A stretch of 16,891 bases of DNA from CAZXCK01 sp964639225 (GTDB lineage Bacteria; Chloroflexota; Anaerolineae; Aggregatilineales; Phototrophicaceae): contig CAZXCK010000097.1 of NCBI GenBank assembly GCA_964639225.1, positions 1 through 16,891 of the forward strand. The letters run 5' to 3'. Below, piece after piece: positions 7,225 through 14,106 of the stretch; the stretch's first letter is position 1, and every line of letters starts with the position of its first letter. The notes beneath the pieces were generated by a model, which was not told the origin of the DNA, did no database searches, and was given only the letters and a program-made list of their open reading frames with translations. The position numbers and the translations under genes are program-made.

Positions 7225-7826
7225 GGCCGGAACAGCGTGATGGCGTGCAGGACGATGGGCAGCGCAAAGTGATCGCCCCAGCCGCTGGCCTCGGTGGCAA
7301 CAGAACCAAAGCAGTGCAGCCGCAGATTGTTATTCAGCGCATCCTGGACTGCCGGTACCAGTGGGCTGCCGAGCGCCACCAGCCAGGTAGTAACACATTC
7401 CGGCACCTCGTTAACCAGCCCGCTGTGAAAACCGGGCGCGGTATAAGGTGTGCGCTGGCGCTGGGTAGCACGCGGATAGGGCAAGCTGTCCAGGCGCAGC
7501 GGCTTCCCACCCAGGAACAGCACCGCCTGGGCATCGGCTCCGGGCATCTCGGTCAGGTGCATGGCGTCCAGGTAGCCAGCCATCCACACCCGGCCTTCCC
7601 AGTCCAGCGTATCGGGCCGCCAGGGCAACCGCGCGATAGCCGGTCCGGTGGGGCTGCCCCAGCGCACGATGACCGCCTGAGTGGCGTCTTTGAGTTCAAA
7701 CAGGCCGTGCTCACCATCGACGCGCACGACCTCGCCGGTGACACTTTCCACCCACAGCGCGCCACGCGCATAACGGGGAATGTGCCACCGCGATGATGTC
7801 AGTTGGGCACGCAGGCTCTCGTTCAT
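7221..7826 (-). CDS. Hypothetical protein, 201 residues
   Basis: I do not recognise this protein. It is predicted soluble, with no signal peptide or membrane segment, and has several tryptophan-containing short motifs (WGSPTGPAIARLPWRPDTLDW at about 56-76) plus a hydrophobic C-terminal stretch (LPIVLHAITLF) too short and polar-flanked to call a membrane segment. The beta-rich start (ALWVESVTGEVVRVDGEHGLFELK) could form a small barrel. The ATG at 7826 has GGAAAG about 8 bases upstream. It converges on the histidine kinase: the four bases CTAA at 7221-7224 hold the stop codons of both genes. Codon use matches the neighbours, and a long open frame in a non-shadow position makes it a probable real gene. 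Confidence 0.72.
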   Translation of the reverse strand: MNESLRAQLTSSRWHIPRYARGALWVESVTGEVVRVDGEHGLFELKDATQAVIVRWGSPTGPAIARLPWRPDTLDWEGRVWMAGYLDAMHLTEMPGADAQAVLFLGGKPLRLDSLPYPRATQRQRTPYTAPGFHSGLVNEVPECVTTWLVALGSPLVPAVQDALNNNLRLHCFGSVATEASGWGDHFALPIVLHAITLFRP

Positions 7827-7907
7827 TGGCTGTTCTTTCCTGGACGGGTGCTCATGATTCGCGTTAAAAATTAACCGATGAGGTTTTATCAGACCTTAAC
7901 GCGGCTG

Positions 7908-7916
7908 TGTTATAGT
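7908..7916 (+). promoter_or_regulatory. Extended -10 promoter of the PAP2-like gene
   Basis: TGTTATAGT fits the extended -10 pattern TGnTATAAT with one mismatch and ends an AT-rich stretch. A transcript would begin near 7923. If that is right, the GTG at 7915 cannot be the start codon of the following gene and the TTG at 7954 is preferred. No good -35 is seen. Confidence 0.45.
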
Positions 7917-7953
7917 GTATAGGGCCGTCAGGAAAAATGGGAGTGTAGTCATT

Positions 7954-8544
7954 TTGAGAACACTATCCTGGGCTAGGCTGGTTTCCGATGTACTGAGTCC
8001 GCCGGTGGTGTGGGCGCTGCTGGCTTTCCCCATCGCCCTGCGCGATGAACCCTCGCGCGGGCAGGCGCTGCTGTGGGCCGGCGTGTATATCGCCCTGGTG
8101 TGCGTGCTGCCCCTCATCTACATCGCCACGATGGTCCGGCGCGGGCGCATCACCGATATTCACATGCAGGTGCGCAAACAGCGGCTGCTGCCGTTCGTCG
8201 TGTCGATGCTGTGCGCGGTCATCGCCTGGCTGATGCTGGGCCTGCTGGGTGCGCCGCCGGTGGTGCCGCTGTTCGCGCTCTTCAGCCTCATCCAACTGGC
8301 GATTATGGCCGTCATCACCCTCATCTGGCAGATCAGTATCCACGCCATCAGCATCAGCGGCGCGACAGTCGCCACCGGCGTGCTGTTCGGCCTGCAGCCG
8401 GCGCTGTTCACCGTACCACTGGTGGTCCTGGTGGGTGCGGCCCGGCTCAAGCTCAAGCGGCATACACCCATGCAGGTCATCGCCGGGACAGCGCTGGGCG
8501 TGGCCATTCCGCTGGGCCTGTTTGTGTTTATCGCCGTCCCCTGA
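7954..8544 (+). CDS. PAP2-like integral membrane protein
   Basis: A 196-residue, mostly hydrophobic protein with about six predicted membrane segments (roughly 14-29, 38-60, 79-98, 102-125, 137-163, 178-195). The pattern ISIHAISISG (127-136) followed by ARLKLKRHTPMQVIAG (163-178) resembles the second and third phosphatase motifs of the PAP2 (type 2 phosphatidic acid phosphatase) superfamily, including His130, Arg164 and His170. The usual Asp after the last His is Gln174, so catalysis is uncertain; it may be a divergent lipid phosphatase or a non-enzymatic relative. The start is uncertain: TTG at 7954 has GGGAG 10 bases upstream, while an in-frame GTG at 7915 has no ribosome site and overlaps a likely -10 element. 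It stands alone, with its own terminator downstream. Confidence 0.6.
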   Translation: MRTLSWARLVSDVLSPPVVWALLAFPIALRDEPSRGQALLWAGVYIALVCVLPLIYIATMVRRGRITDIHMQVRKQRLLPFVVSMLCAVIAWLMLGLLGAPPVVPLFALFSLIQLAIMAVITLIWQISIHAISISGATVATGVLFGLQPALFTVPLVVLVGAARLKLKRHTPMQVIAGTALGVAIPLGLFVFIAVP

Positions 8545-8568
8545 TTTCTGCCATCCATTCACCATCTC

Positions 8569-8603
8569 ACAGCCGGGCATCAGTCGCATGTACCGGCTGT
8601 TTT
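8569..8603 (+). terminator. Intrinsic terminator after the PAP2-like gene
   Basis: Arms ACAGCCGG (8569-8576) and CCGGCTGT (8593-8600) form a perfect 8-bp stem, continued inside by a short GCAT/ATGT pairing, and the right arm runs into TTTT (8600-8603). It lies 24 bases after the stop codon. The T tract is short, so efficiency is uncertain. Confidence 0.6.
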
Positions 8604-8646
8604 GGGCATGGCCTCGCTCGCGCCGGGCAATCGCCGGCAAACCGAC

Positions 8647-8675
8647 TTGGAAAGATAAGGCTTTAGTTCTATAGT
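8647..8675 (+). promoter_or_regulatory. Candidate sigma-70 promoter of the single-pass membrane protein gene
   Basis: TTGGAA (8647-8652) and TATAGT (8670-8675) are spaced by 17 bases, matching the consensus at 4 of 6 and 5 of 6 positions. Transcription would start near 8682, leaving a leader of about 38 bases with AAGG just before the ATG at 8720. This is one of the better promoter matches in the window. Confidence 0.6.
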
Positions 8676-8719
8676 TGGGTTACGGCTTGCTTATTCGTCC
8701 CGCGTTGTTAAGGCAGATC

Positions 8720-10171
8720 ATGTCCAGGTTTATCGTACTCGCACTCACCAGTTTGATCGCGGCGCTGCTGCTGCCACATGTGACGCAGGCCCAGCAGGCC
8801 GACCCCGATGTTGACCCTGACGCGCCGCCCGACTACCGGGTGAACATCTTCAACTACGAATACGCCGAGGCTGCCGGCGAGATCATCATCAACTATGGCA
8901 TCTACAACAAAGGCGGCGCGGGCCAGGAACCGGCGACCGTCGAGGTTTTCGAGCTGGATGACCCGGACACGCCGGTTCAGGTCGATACCATCGATCCATT
9001 AGGGCCTGCCGGCGACAGTCTCGACAACGCCCGCCTGCCCCTGCCTGTCAGTCGCTTCGAGCCGGGCAGCCAGCAGGTACTGCGCATTCTGGTGATGGTC
9101 CCCGGCGAAGACCCCCTCACCATGCTGGATAACGAACTGACGATCAGCATCGCCATCCCCGACTATGACCCGGCCACGGTGCCCCAGCCACAAACCGAAT
9201 CCGCCACCAACGGCATCGAGATTCCGCTGCTGGGCCTGTGGGTAGACCTGGGCGACCCGGACGAGTTCACCGTCACCGCCGCCGTGATTCTGGTGGTGGT
9301 GCTGCTGCTCATCATCACCATTCTGCTGCTGCGGATTCTGCTGCGCAGGCCGCCAGCCTTCGGCAACTGGCAGCCGCCCTATGCCACCATGCCACCGCTG
9401 GACCCCAACTCGACCTACGGCATCCGCCAGGCGTGGCAGCCCCACGCCCAGAACAACGTTGTGCCCACACCGTGCTACGCGGGCAGCGTCCACGCGCGCA
9501 AAATGCTGCTGGGCATGGATGGCGATTATCTCTCTGGCTGGCGCATCGGCGCGCTGCGCATGACGCAGTATGATATGTACGGACGGGTAGCTCGCAGCCA
9601 GGTGCTGGCGAATACCACCCAGGTCCGGCGGCTGTCGCGGCTGGCGCGCAAAGCGCCGAAGATGGAACCCGACCGGCTGGCGCGCCGCGTGCGACCGGTA
9701 GCCCGCCATCTGGCGAAGCAGTTCCGCAAAAAGCTGAATGCGCGCAACGCCATGCTGCCCATCGCCCTGGATGTGCGTCTGCTGGGCACGCACGGCGAGG
9801 TGCGCATCGTCTTTGAGCTTTACGAATGCCAGAGCGGCCAGCCGGTGAAGCTCGATTCGTGGGAGCCGGAGATGACCGTCCTCGGCAAAACGATTTATGA
9901 GAGTTATACCTTCACCATTTTCGGCCAGGCGGGCGGCGAACAGTTGAAGGACTTCCGCAAGCGCCTGCCCGCCGACATCGAGCGCGTGCTGGTCGATATG
10001 CTGCGCACCGGCACCACCACCACCGAGCGCCGCAGCCCGCCGCCGGATACCCTCAGCGGTACGCAGCCGGTCCAGGCTCAGTCCGCTGAACAGCCAGCGC
10101 CCGACCAATCGGGTGTGGATACGGGTGCCGGGATGGAACCCGTCGATCACGACGCCGATACCCAGCACTGA
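8720..10171 (+). CDS. Exported single-pass membrane protein of unknown function
   Basis: A 483-residue protein. It has a clear signal peptide (about 1-24, hydrophobic core then VTQA before QQADPD); an acidic, Pro/Asp-rich exported segment with a beta-rich domain (about 38-150) resembling CARDB/DUF11-type folds; a linker (150-180); one strong membrane helix (about 184-208, ending in RR); and a cytoplasmic part (209-483). The cytoplasmic part has a basic helical stretch (about 302-341), a beta-rich end (346-400) and a polar, low-complexity tail (about 430-483). The topology (outside sensor or anchor, one helix, inside domain) is inferred. I do not recognise the cytoplasmic domain. ATG 8720 is chosen because it begins the signal peptide and follows AAGG by 6-7 bases. 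It has its own promoter and lies tail-to-tail with a large secreted protein gene, separated by a shared hairpin, so a link between the two cell-surface products is plausible but unproven. Confidence 0.8.
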   Translation: MSRFIVLALTSLIAALLLPHVTQAQQADPDVDPDAPPDYRVNIFNYEYAEAAGEIIINYGIYNKGGAGQEPATVEVFELDDPDTPVQVDTIDPLGPAGDSLDNARLPLPVSRFEPGSQQVLRILVMVPGEDPLTMLDNELTISIAIPDYDPATVPQPQTESATNGIEIPLLGLWVDLGDPDEFTVTAAVILVVVLLLIITILLLRILLRRPPAFGNWQPPYATMPPLDPNSTYGIRQAWQPHAQNNVVPTPCYAGSVHARKMLLGMDGDYLSGWRIGALRMTQYDMYGRVARSQVLANTTQVRRLSRLARKAPKMEPDRLARRVRPVARHLAKQFRKKLNARNAMLPIALDVRLLGTHGEVRIVFELYECQSGQPVKLDSWEPEMTVLGKTIYESYTFTIFGQAGGEQLKDFRKRLPADIERVLVDMLRTGTTTTERRSPPPDTLSGTQPVQAQSAEQPAPDQSGVDTGAGMEPVDHDADTQH

Positions 10172-10182
10172 CCTTCAGCACA

Positions 10183-10210
10183 GAAAAGGACGGTCCGCGA
10201 TGACCGTCCT
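10183..10210 (-). terminator. Terminator between the two convergent cell-surface genes
   Basis: A perfect 9-bp stem (10187-10195 with 10202-10210; arms AGGACGGTC and GACCGTCCT) has a 6-base loop. On the minus strand it is followed by TTTTCTG, a typical terminator tail for the gene at 10281-12878. On the plus strand the tail is not T-rich, so it may stop the gene ending at 10171 less well. Confidence 0.7.
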
Positions 10211-10280
10211 CTGATGTCACAAACCTGTTACTGATGTCTATTCGCCAGTCTCGCCGCTGGCCTCATCTATCCGGCGGCGG

Positions 10281-12878
10281 CTATTCGGCGATGGCTTCAC
10301 GGGCGAATAACTCCTGCAACGCTTCCAGTTCGTCCTCCGGCAGCGGATTGATAACTGGCGTCAGGCAGATCACCCGCCCCGGAATCTCGATGATCCTGGA
10401 GGGTATGCTGCCCTGACCCTCACCGGGTGGCTGGATGATTCCCAACTCAAAAGCCGCCAGCAGATCGGCCTCGGTACACAGCGGCGGCAGTTCGTCGTCA
10501 TCATCATCGTCGTCATCGTCGTCAGGCGGCAGAGCTTCGACGACCGTCACGATCTCGGCCCGGTTGTTGCTGGCGTCCGGGTCCGCTGGCTGTGCGGCGT
10601 CCACAGCGGCGGTTACCGCCAACTCACCGTCGTTGACCACCAGCGCCCGAATCTCGACACCGACGCCCTGCTGGGCGGCCAGGCTCTCCCAGCGACAGGT
10701 GATTCCACGGCCCTCGCCGTTGCAGTTTTCCGGCGCAGCCAGCAGGCGCAGCCCCTGCGGCAGGTTGATCCGCAGATTCAGCCCGGTAGCGCCGCGTGGG
10801 CCGTTGTTGACAACCTGGAACCCGTATGTGACTTCGGCTTCGGGGTCAGCCTCGGCGGGGCCGCCGCCAGTCAGCGCCAGATCGGCCTCGTCGGGGGCAT
10901 CGTACCAGCGCTGCCAGCCGACATCGCCGCACGGCGCGTCAATCCAGAACGTGACTTGCAGCGTGTAGCGGCCATCGGCTCCAGGCCGGCCCCACTGACC
11001 TTCTGCCGGGTAGTTGACCGGTACGCTGTAGCTGCCGTCGCTGGCGAATTCGCCGCTGCCGCTGGCGACCGGCGCTTCATCGGAGACATCGCTGGCGCGC
11101 GCCATCTCCCAGTAATACGTCACCGGTTGGCGCAGATTGCGCAGGTTGACCGCCAGTGTGTCGTTGTCGCCCTGCCAGGGCCGCGACCAGTCGCCGCCGA
11201 GCGGAATACCGTTCAGGCTGATCTCGCAGACAGGGTCCAGCCGTCGATTGCCAAACAGAAACACGCTGGCAAAATCCGGCTCGGCGAAGGTGGCCGTCAT
11301 ACAGGCATCGCCACCCGGCCTCGTGTTGACCCAACCAGCGGGCGTATCCTGGCAGACGGTATACGTTCCCGGCAGCAGCCCCTCCCACTGGGCGACGCCG
11401 TCGCCGCTGGTCGCCAGACTGCCGACGACCGTCTCCCCATCGAACAACGTATAGGTCCAACCCTGAAGGCGCGGCTGGCTCTGGTAAGGGCTGTCGCCGG
11501 TCGGGTCTTCATAGCTGATGACCCGGATGGCCCCTGGTTCAGCCGCGCCCTCAAAAACGCAGGTGATCGCCTCTCCCTGCGCCATCTGGATGGCAACGCC
11601 GTTTTCAATCGGCGTAATGGCGGACTGCTGCGCGCCATTGCAAACAATATCATCCAGCACCCAGCCATCAACCGGCTGTTCGACGATCTGGTAGGTGCCG
11701 GGCATCAGGTCGGCCAGCGTGAACTGCTCGCCGACGTTCAGCGACACAATGCGTTCTGGCGAGCTGCGCACGGCGAACTGGAACGGCGGCCCCCAGCCCA
11801 GGTCGGTGGCTTTGGCAATCGTCAGGCTGCTGAGGCGAGCCACCTCCACCGGCAGATCAACCAGCCGGTCGATGCGCGTCGTCCCTAACCGGCTAACGCC
11901 CACCATCGCCGTGTTGGTGAATGTCTCGCCCACCTGAGAGGCGCGGCAGCTATAAATCCAGGTCTCGTCGGGGTCGAGCAGGCCGTCGCTGTTGGCGTCG
12001 CCGCTCTGGTAGACCGGCGGCATATCGCAGGCCGTCCCGGCGACCTCCACCCGGTCGAAGCTCAGCGTGCCGGTGTTGCTGACGCTGATGCTGAAGTCGG
12101 CATCCGTGCCGGGGCGCAGCGGCTGGGACTGCGCCAGCGTCTGGCCGATCTCGATGCTGGCGTCGTTGGCGACCACCCGGCCAAACAGGCAGGCTGTGTT
12201 CGCCTGATCCTCCTGGGTGATGAATTCATTGATGGCGCTGCCATATGAGCAGGTAGCGCCGGTCTTGGGCGCGAAGCCCACCAGTTGCAGCGTGTATTCC
12301 ACGTCGTTGTAGACGAACGTCTGGTCGCTGAATGTGCTGGCGAACGAAACCCGGTCCGGGCAGGCGATGTCTCCTGATCCGCCGTAGGCGCACGTCCCCG
12401 CAATATTGAGCGTCTCTTCCAGGTTGACGGTGTACACCAGTTCGGTGGTTAGCCCTGCCGGTGAACTGAAGCTCAGGTCGATGACCAGATCGACCTGATT
12501 CAGCGGTTGCTCGTTGTAGATGTAGCGGTTGTAATGGGTGAACTCGCCCAGCGCGAAAACCGCGCCCGGCGCGAAATTCACACCCTGCGATGGCTGGAAG
12601 CCGAAACCACTCTGCCGCGCCAGCTCGACGCCATCCGGGCAGGTCTCATCCAGTGGCAGGCCGTAACTGACAAAGCTGGCATCGTCGCCGTTGGCGATGC
12701 TCAGGCACGAGGGCTGCCCCGGCCCGGCGTTAGCCCAGCTCCCGCGAACACTGTCCAGTGTCAGCGCCGAGGCCGTGTTCAGCGCCACAAAGGCGGCGCT
12801 GGTCAGGGTGAAGAGCACCAGCACAGCCAGCCACTGCCGAGGATGGGGTATTGGGTTCAAAGGTCGAATAGCTTTCAT
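10281..12878 (-). CDS. Large secreted multidomain protein (choice-of-anchor-, DUF11- and prealbumin-like modules)
   Basis: An 865-residue secreted protein, probably a cell-surface or matrix component. A long signal peptide (about 1-38, NTASA before LTLDSV) precedes an N-terminal domain (about 40-235) with FALGEFTHYNRYIYN, a pattern like choice-of-anchor K domains. Next are a DUF7507/DUF11-type module (about 236-345) with a DANSDGLLDPDE calcium-loop-like motif (294-305); two prealbumin/SdrD-B-like modules (about 350-445 and 450-545; PGTYQIVEQ and PGTYTVCQ); an unrecognised Trp-rich domain (550-660); a DUF11 module (665-780); ten Asp (786-795); and an unrecognised C-terminal module (799-865) with two Cys and no LPXTG or membrane helix. 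Many Cys suggest disulfides outside the cell. ATG 12878 begins the signal peptide; a longer reading to 13112 lacks export features. A terminator follows. Adhesion or biofilm is a guess. Confidence 0.82.
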   Translation of the reverse strand: MKAIRPLNPIPHPRQWLAVLVLFTLTSAAFVALNTASALTLDSVRGSWANAGPGQPSCLSIANGDDASFVSYGLPLDETCPDGVELARQSGFGFQPSQGVNFAPGAVFALGEFTHYNRYIYNEQPLNQVDLVIDLSFSSPAGLTTELVYTVNLEETLNIAGTCAYGGSGDIACPDRVSFASTFSDQTFVYNDVEYTLQLVGFAPKTGATCSYGSAINEFITQEDQANTACLFGRVVANDASIEIGQTLAQSQPLRPGTDADFSISVSNTGTLSFDRVEVAGTACDMPPVYQSGDANSDGLLDPDETWIYSCRASQVGETFTNTAMVGVSRLGTTRIDRLVDLPVEVARLSSLTIAKATDLGWGPPFQFAVRSSPERIVSLNVGEQFTLADLMPGTYQIVEQPVDGWVLDDIVCNGAQQSAITPIENGVAIQMAQGEAITCVFEGAAEPGAIRVISYEDPTGDSPYQSQPRLQGWTYTLFDGETVVGSLATSGDGVAQWEGLLPGTYTVCQDTPAGWVNTRPGGDACMTATFAEPDFASVFLFGNRRLDPVCEISLNGIPLGGDWSRPWQGDNDTLAVNLRNLRQPVTYYWEMARASDVSDEAPVASGSGEFASDGSYSVPVNYPAEGQWGRPGADGRYTLQVTFWIDAPCGDVGWQRWYDAPDEADLALTGGGPAEADPEAEVTYGFQVVNNGPRGATGLNLRINLPQGLRLLAAPENCNGEGRGITCRWESLAAQQGVGVEIRALVVNDGELAVTAAVDAAQPADPDASNNRAEIVTVVEALPPDDDDDDDDDDELPPLCTEADLLAAFELGIIQPPGEGQGSIPSRIIEIPGRVICLTPVINPLPEDELEALQELFAREAIAE
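10494..10523 (-). repeat. Trinucleotide (GAY) tract encoding ten Asp
   Basis: Ten consecutive Asp codons, a mix of GAC and GAT, lie between PP and ELPP in the large secreted protein, just after its DUF11 module. Such a stretch can act as a spacer or bind calcium. The repeat unit is imperfect at the third codon position, so it is less prone to slippage than a pure repeat, though its length may still vary among strains. Confidence 0.85.
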
Positions 12879-13374
12879 GACGGTGCATTTCTCCCATATG
12901 ACTGCCTGCCCCGTTGTGTATGTATGGGCCTCGTTGGGATGGATGGGGTGTTGCGGGTCATTCAAACGCCGAGACGAACCGCCGCCTGGCACCTGCAATC
13001 CGGTGAGCGATTCTGCGCTGGCAACCTCACCGGCATGTCGTCGAACGATGTTGTGTATACCAGTAGACATGCGGCCACCGGCGCGGTAGCCTGCCATAAC
13101 ATGCCGGATCACCTATATCATAAGATTACAGCACCAAAGGCTTTAGCGTCAACAAGCGTTGTATTAATAATCAGATTTCAAGTCGCAGCCAAGGGAAGCC
13201 GCAGCGCCGCGCCAGACCGAACTGCATGATTCTTTCATGAGCAGCGTAACGTTTGTTGCGTCGCTGGTGTTTTAGCATACGCATCAAGAAATTTTACTGT
13301 GTTGATGTGCGTCTATTGGTAAGGAAACACGCTCCCCGTTTTTAACAAGCCTGGGATGCGCAGGAAGAGAATCC
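12879..13374. promoter_or_regulatory. 496-base divergent intergenic region
   Basis: This gap lies between the start of the large secreted protein gene (minus) and plsY (plus). It holds an 8-bp inverted repeat (13000-13007 with 13026-13033, arms CCGGTGAG and CTCACCGG, 18-base loop) that would lie in the leader of the secreted-protein transcript. An AT-rich stretch around 13105-13170 includes a weak minus-strand promoter candidate: TTGACG at 13147-13152 and TAATCT at 13123-13128, 18 bases apart. TTGTGTATAC at 13051-13060 recurs at the comEA start. I see no tRNA, no known riboswitch consensus and no convincing small gene. I could not pick a clear plsY promoter. Confidence 0.4.
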
Positions 13375-14013
13375 ATGTACGACTATCTGACATCCATGCT
13401 GATGATTGTCATCTTCAGTTATCTGCTGGGGTCCATCCCCACAGCGTATATCGTCGCCCGCCTCAAAAACATCAACATTTTTGAGGTTGGCAGTGGCAAT
13501 ATGGGCGCCACCAACGTCGTGCGCGCGCTGGGGCCGCGCTGGGGCGTTGGCGTGCTGCTTTTCGACGTATTCAAAGGCGTAATCGCCATCACCATCGCCC
13601 GTATGCTTTTACCCGATAGCAAAGGCGCGGCGACCACCGTCTCCGCCATCGTCGTCGTCATCGGCCATAACTGGTCACTGTTCGCGGCACTCATCACCGG
13701 TACACTGCGCGGCGGCAAAGGCGCGGCGACCGCTTTCGGCACCCTGCTGATGATCGCACCGGTGCAGGTCATCGTCGGTATGGCCGTTCTGGGCGGTCTG
13801 GTGGTGGCGCGCACCCGCTACGTATCGCTGGGCGTGCTGCTGGCTTTCGCCCTGGCCACCGTGTGGATGACCATCCTGATTTTGCAGCAGAAGCTCGAAC
13901 CCGATCTGATGACCTATTCCTGGGTACTGGCGCTGATGATTATGGTTCGCTTCCGCGACAATATCCAGCGACTGCTGGCTGGCACCGAGCGCCGCCTGGG
14001 CGAGCGCACCTGA
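13375..14013 (+). CDS. plsY: Acyl phosphate:glycerol-3-phosphate acyltransferase PlsY
   Basis: Integral membrane enzyme (212 residues) that transfers an acyl group from acyl phosphate to sn-glycerol 3-phosphate, giving lysophosphatidate, the first committed step of phospholipid synthesis in most bacteria. Family motifs are all visible: LLGSIPTAY (17-25), the GSGNMGATNVVRALG phosphate loop (39-53), DVFKG (64-68), GHNW (97-100) and LRGGKGAAT (111-119). About five to seven membrane segments are apparent, as expected, and the length is normal. The ATG at 13375 follows AGGAAGAG (13362-13369) at good spacing. The partner PlsX is not in the window. The gene is alone on its strand, with a terminator starting 36 bases downstream. 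Confidence 0.95.
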   Translation: MYDYLTSMLMIVIFSYLLGSIPTAYIVARLKNINIFEVGSGNMGATNVVRALGPRWGVGVLLFDVFKGVIAITIARMLLPDSKGAATTVSAIVVVIGHNWSLFAALITGTLRGGKGAATAFGTLLMIAPVQVIVGMAVLGGLVVARTRYVSLGVLLAFALATVWMTILILQQKLEPDLMTYSWVLALMIMVRFRDNIQRLLAGTERRLGERT

Positions 14014-14037
14014 CCCTCGATTGCCCAGCAATCTGAT

Positions 14038-14066
14038 TTGTTCTGAATGTGCCGGTGAGATAGAAT
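14038..14066 (+). promoter_or_regulatory. Candidate promoter of the ABC ATPase gene, overlapping a terminator
   Basis: TTGTTC (14038-14043) and TAGAAT (14061-14066) are exactly 17 bases apart. The -35 is identical to the candidate upstream of the histidine kinase. The -10 (5 of 6 matches) lies in the loop region of the plsY terminator hairpin, so transcription would start near 14073, inside the hairpin's right arm. Confidence 0.4.
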
Positions 14067-14083
14067 CTACTCATCGGCATTTT
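14050..14083 (+). terminator. Intrinsic terminator after plsY
   Basis: Arms at 14050-14059 (TGCCGGTGAG) and 14070-14079 (CTCATCGGCA) form a 10-bp stem with one G-U pair, with a small inner TAG/CTA extension. TTTT follows at 14080-14083. It sits between plsY and the ABC ATPase gene and should separate their transcription. Confidence 0.7.
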
Positions 14084-14106
14084 ACATTCGGTGGAGTCGG
14101 CAGGCT

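Noticed and set aside
7963..8640. 225-codon open frame antisense to the PAP2-like gene
   Set aside because: Extremely rich in Gln, His and Arg, as expected opposite a hydrophobic membrane protein.
8999..10168. 389-codon open frame antisense to the single-pass membrane protein
   Set aside because: His/Gln/Arg-rich composition typical of an antisense shadow; the plus frame has a signal peptide, a membrane helix and a ribosome site.
10956..11888. 310-codon open frame antisense to the large secreted protein
   Set aside because: No recognisable domain; the minus frame has coherent secreted modules across its whole length.
13000..13033. Cyclic-di-GMP or other known riboswitch in the leader
   Set aside because: The inverted repeat is real but the conserved bases of the known classes I can recall are not present.
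12879..13112. Upstream in-frame extension of the secreted protein to 13112
   Set aside because: The added 78 residues have no export features and would bury the signal peptide.
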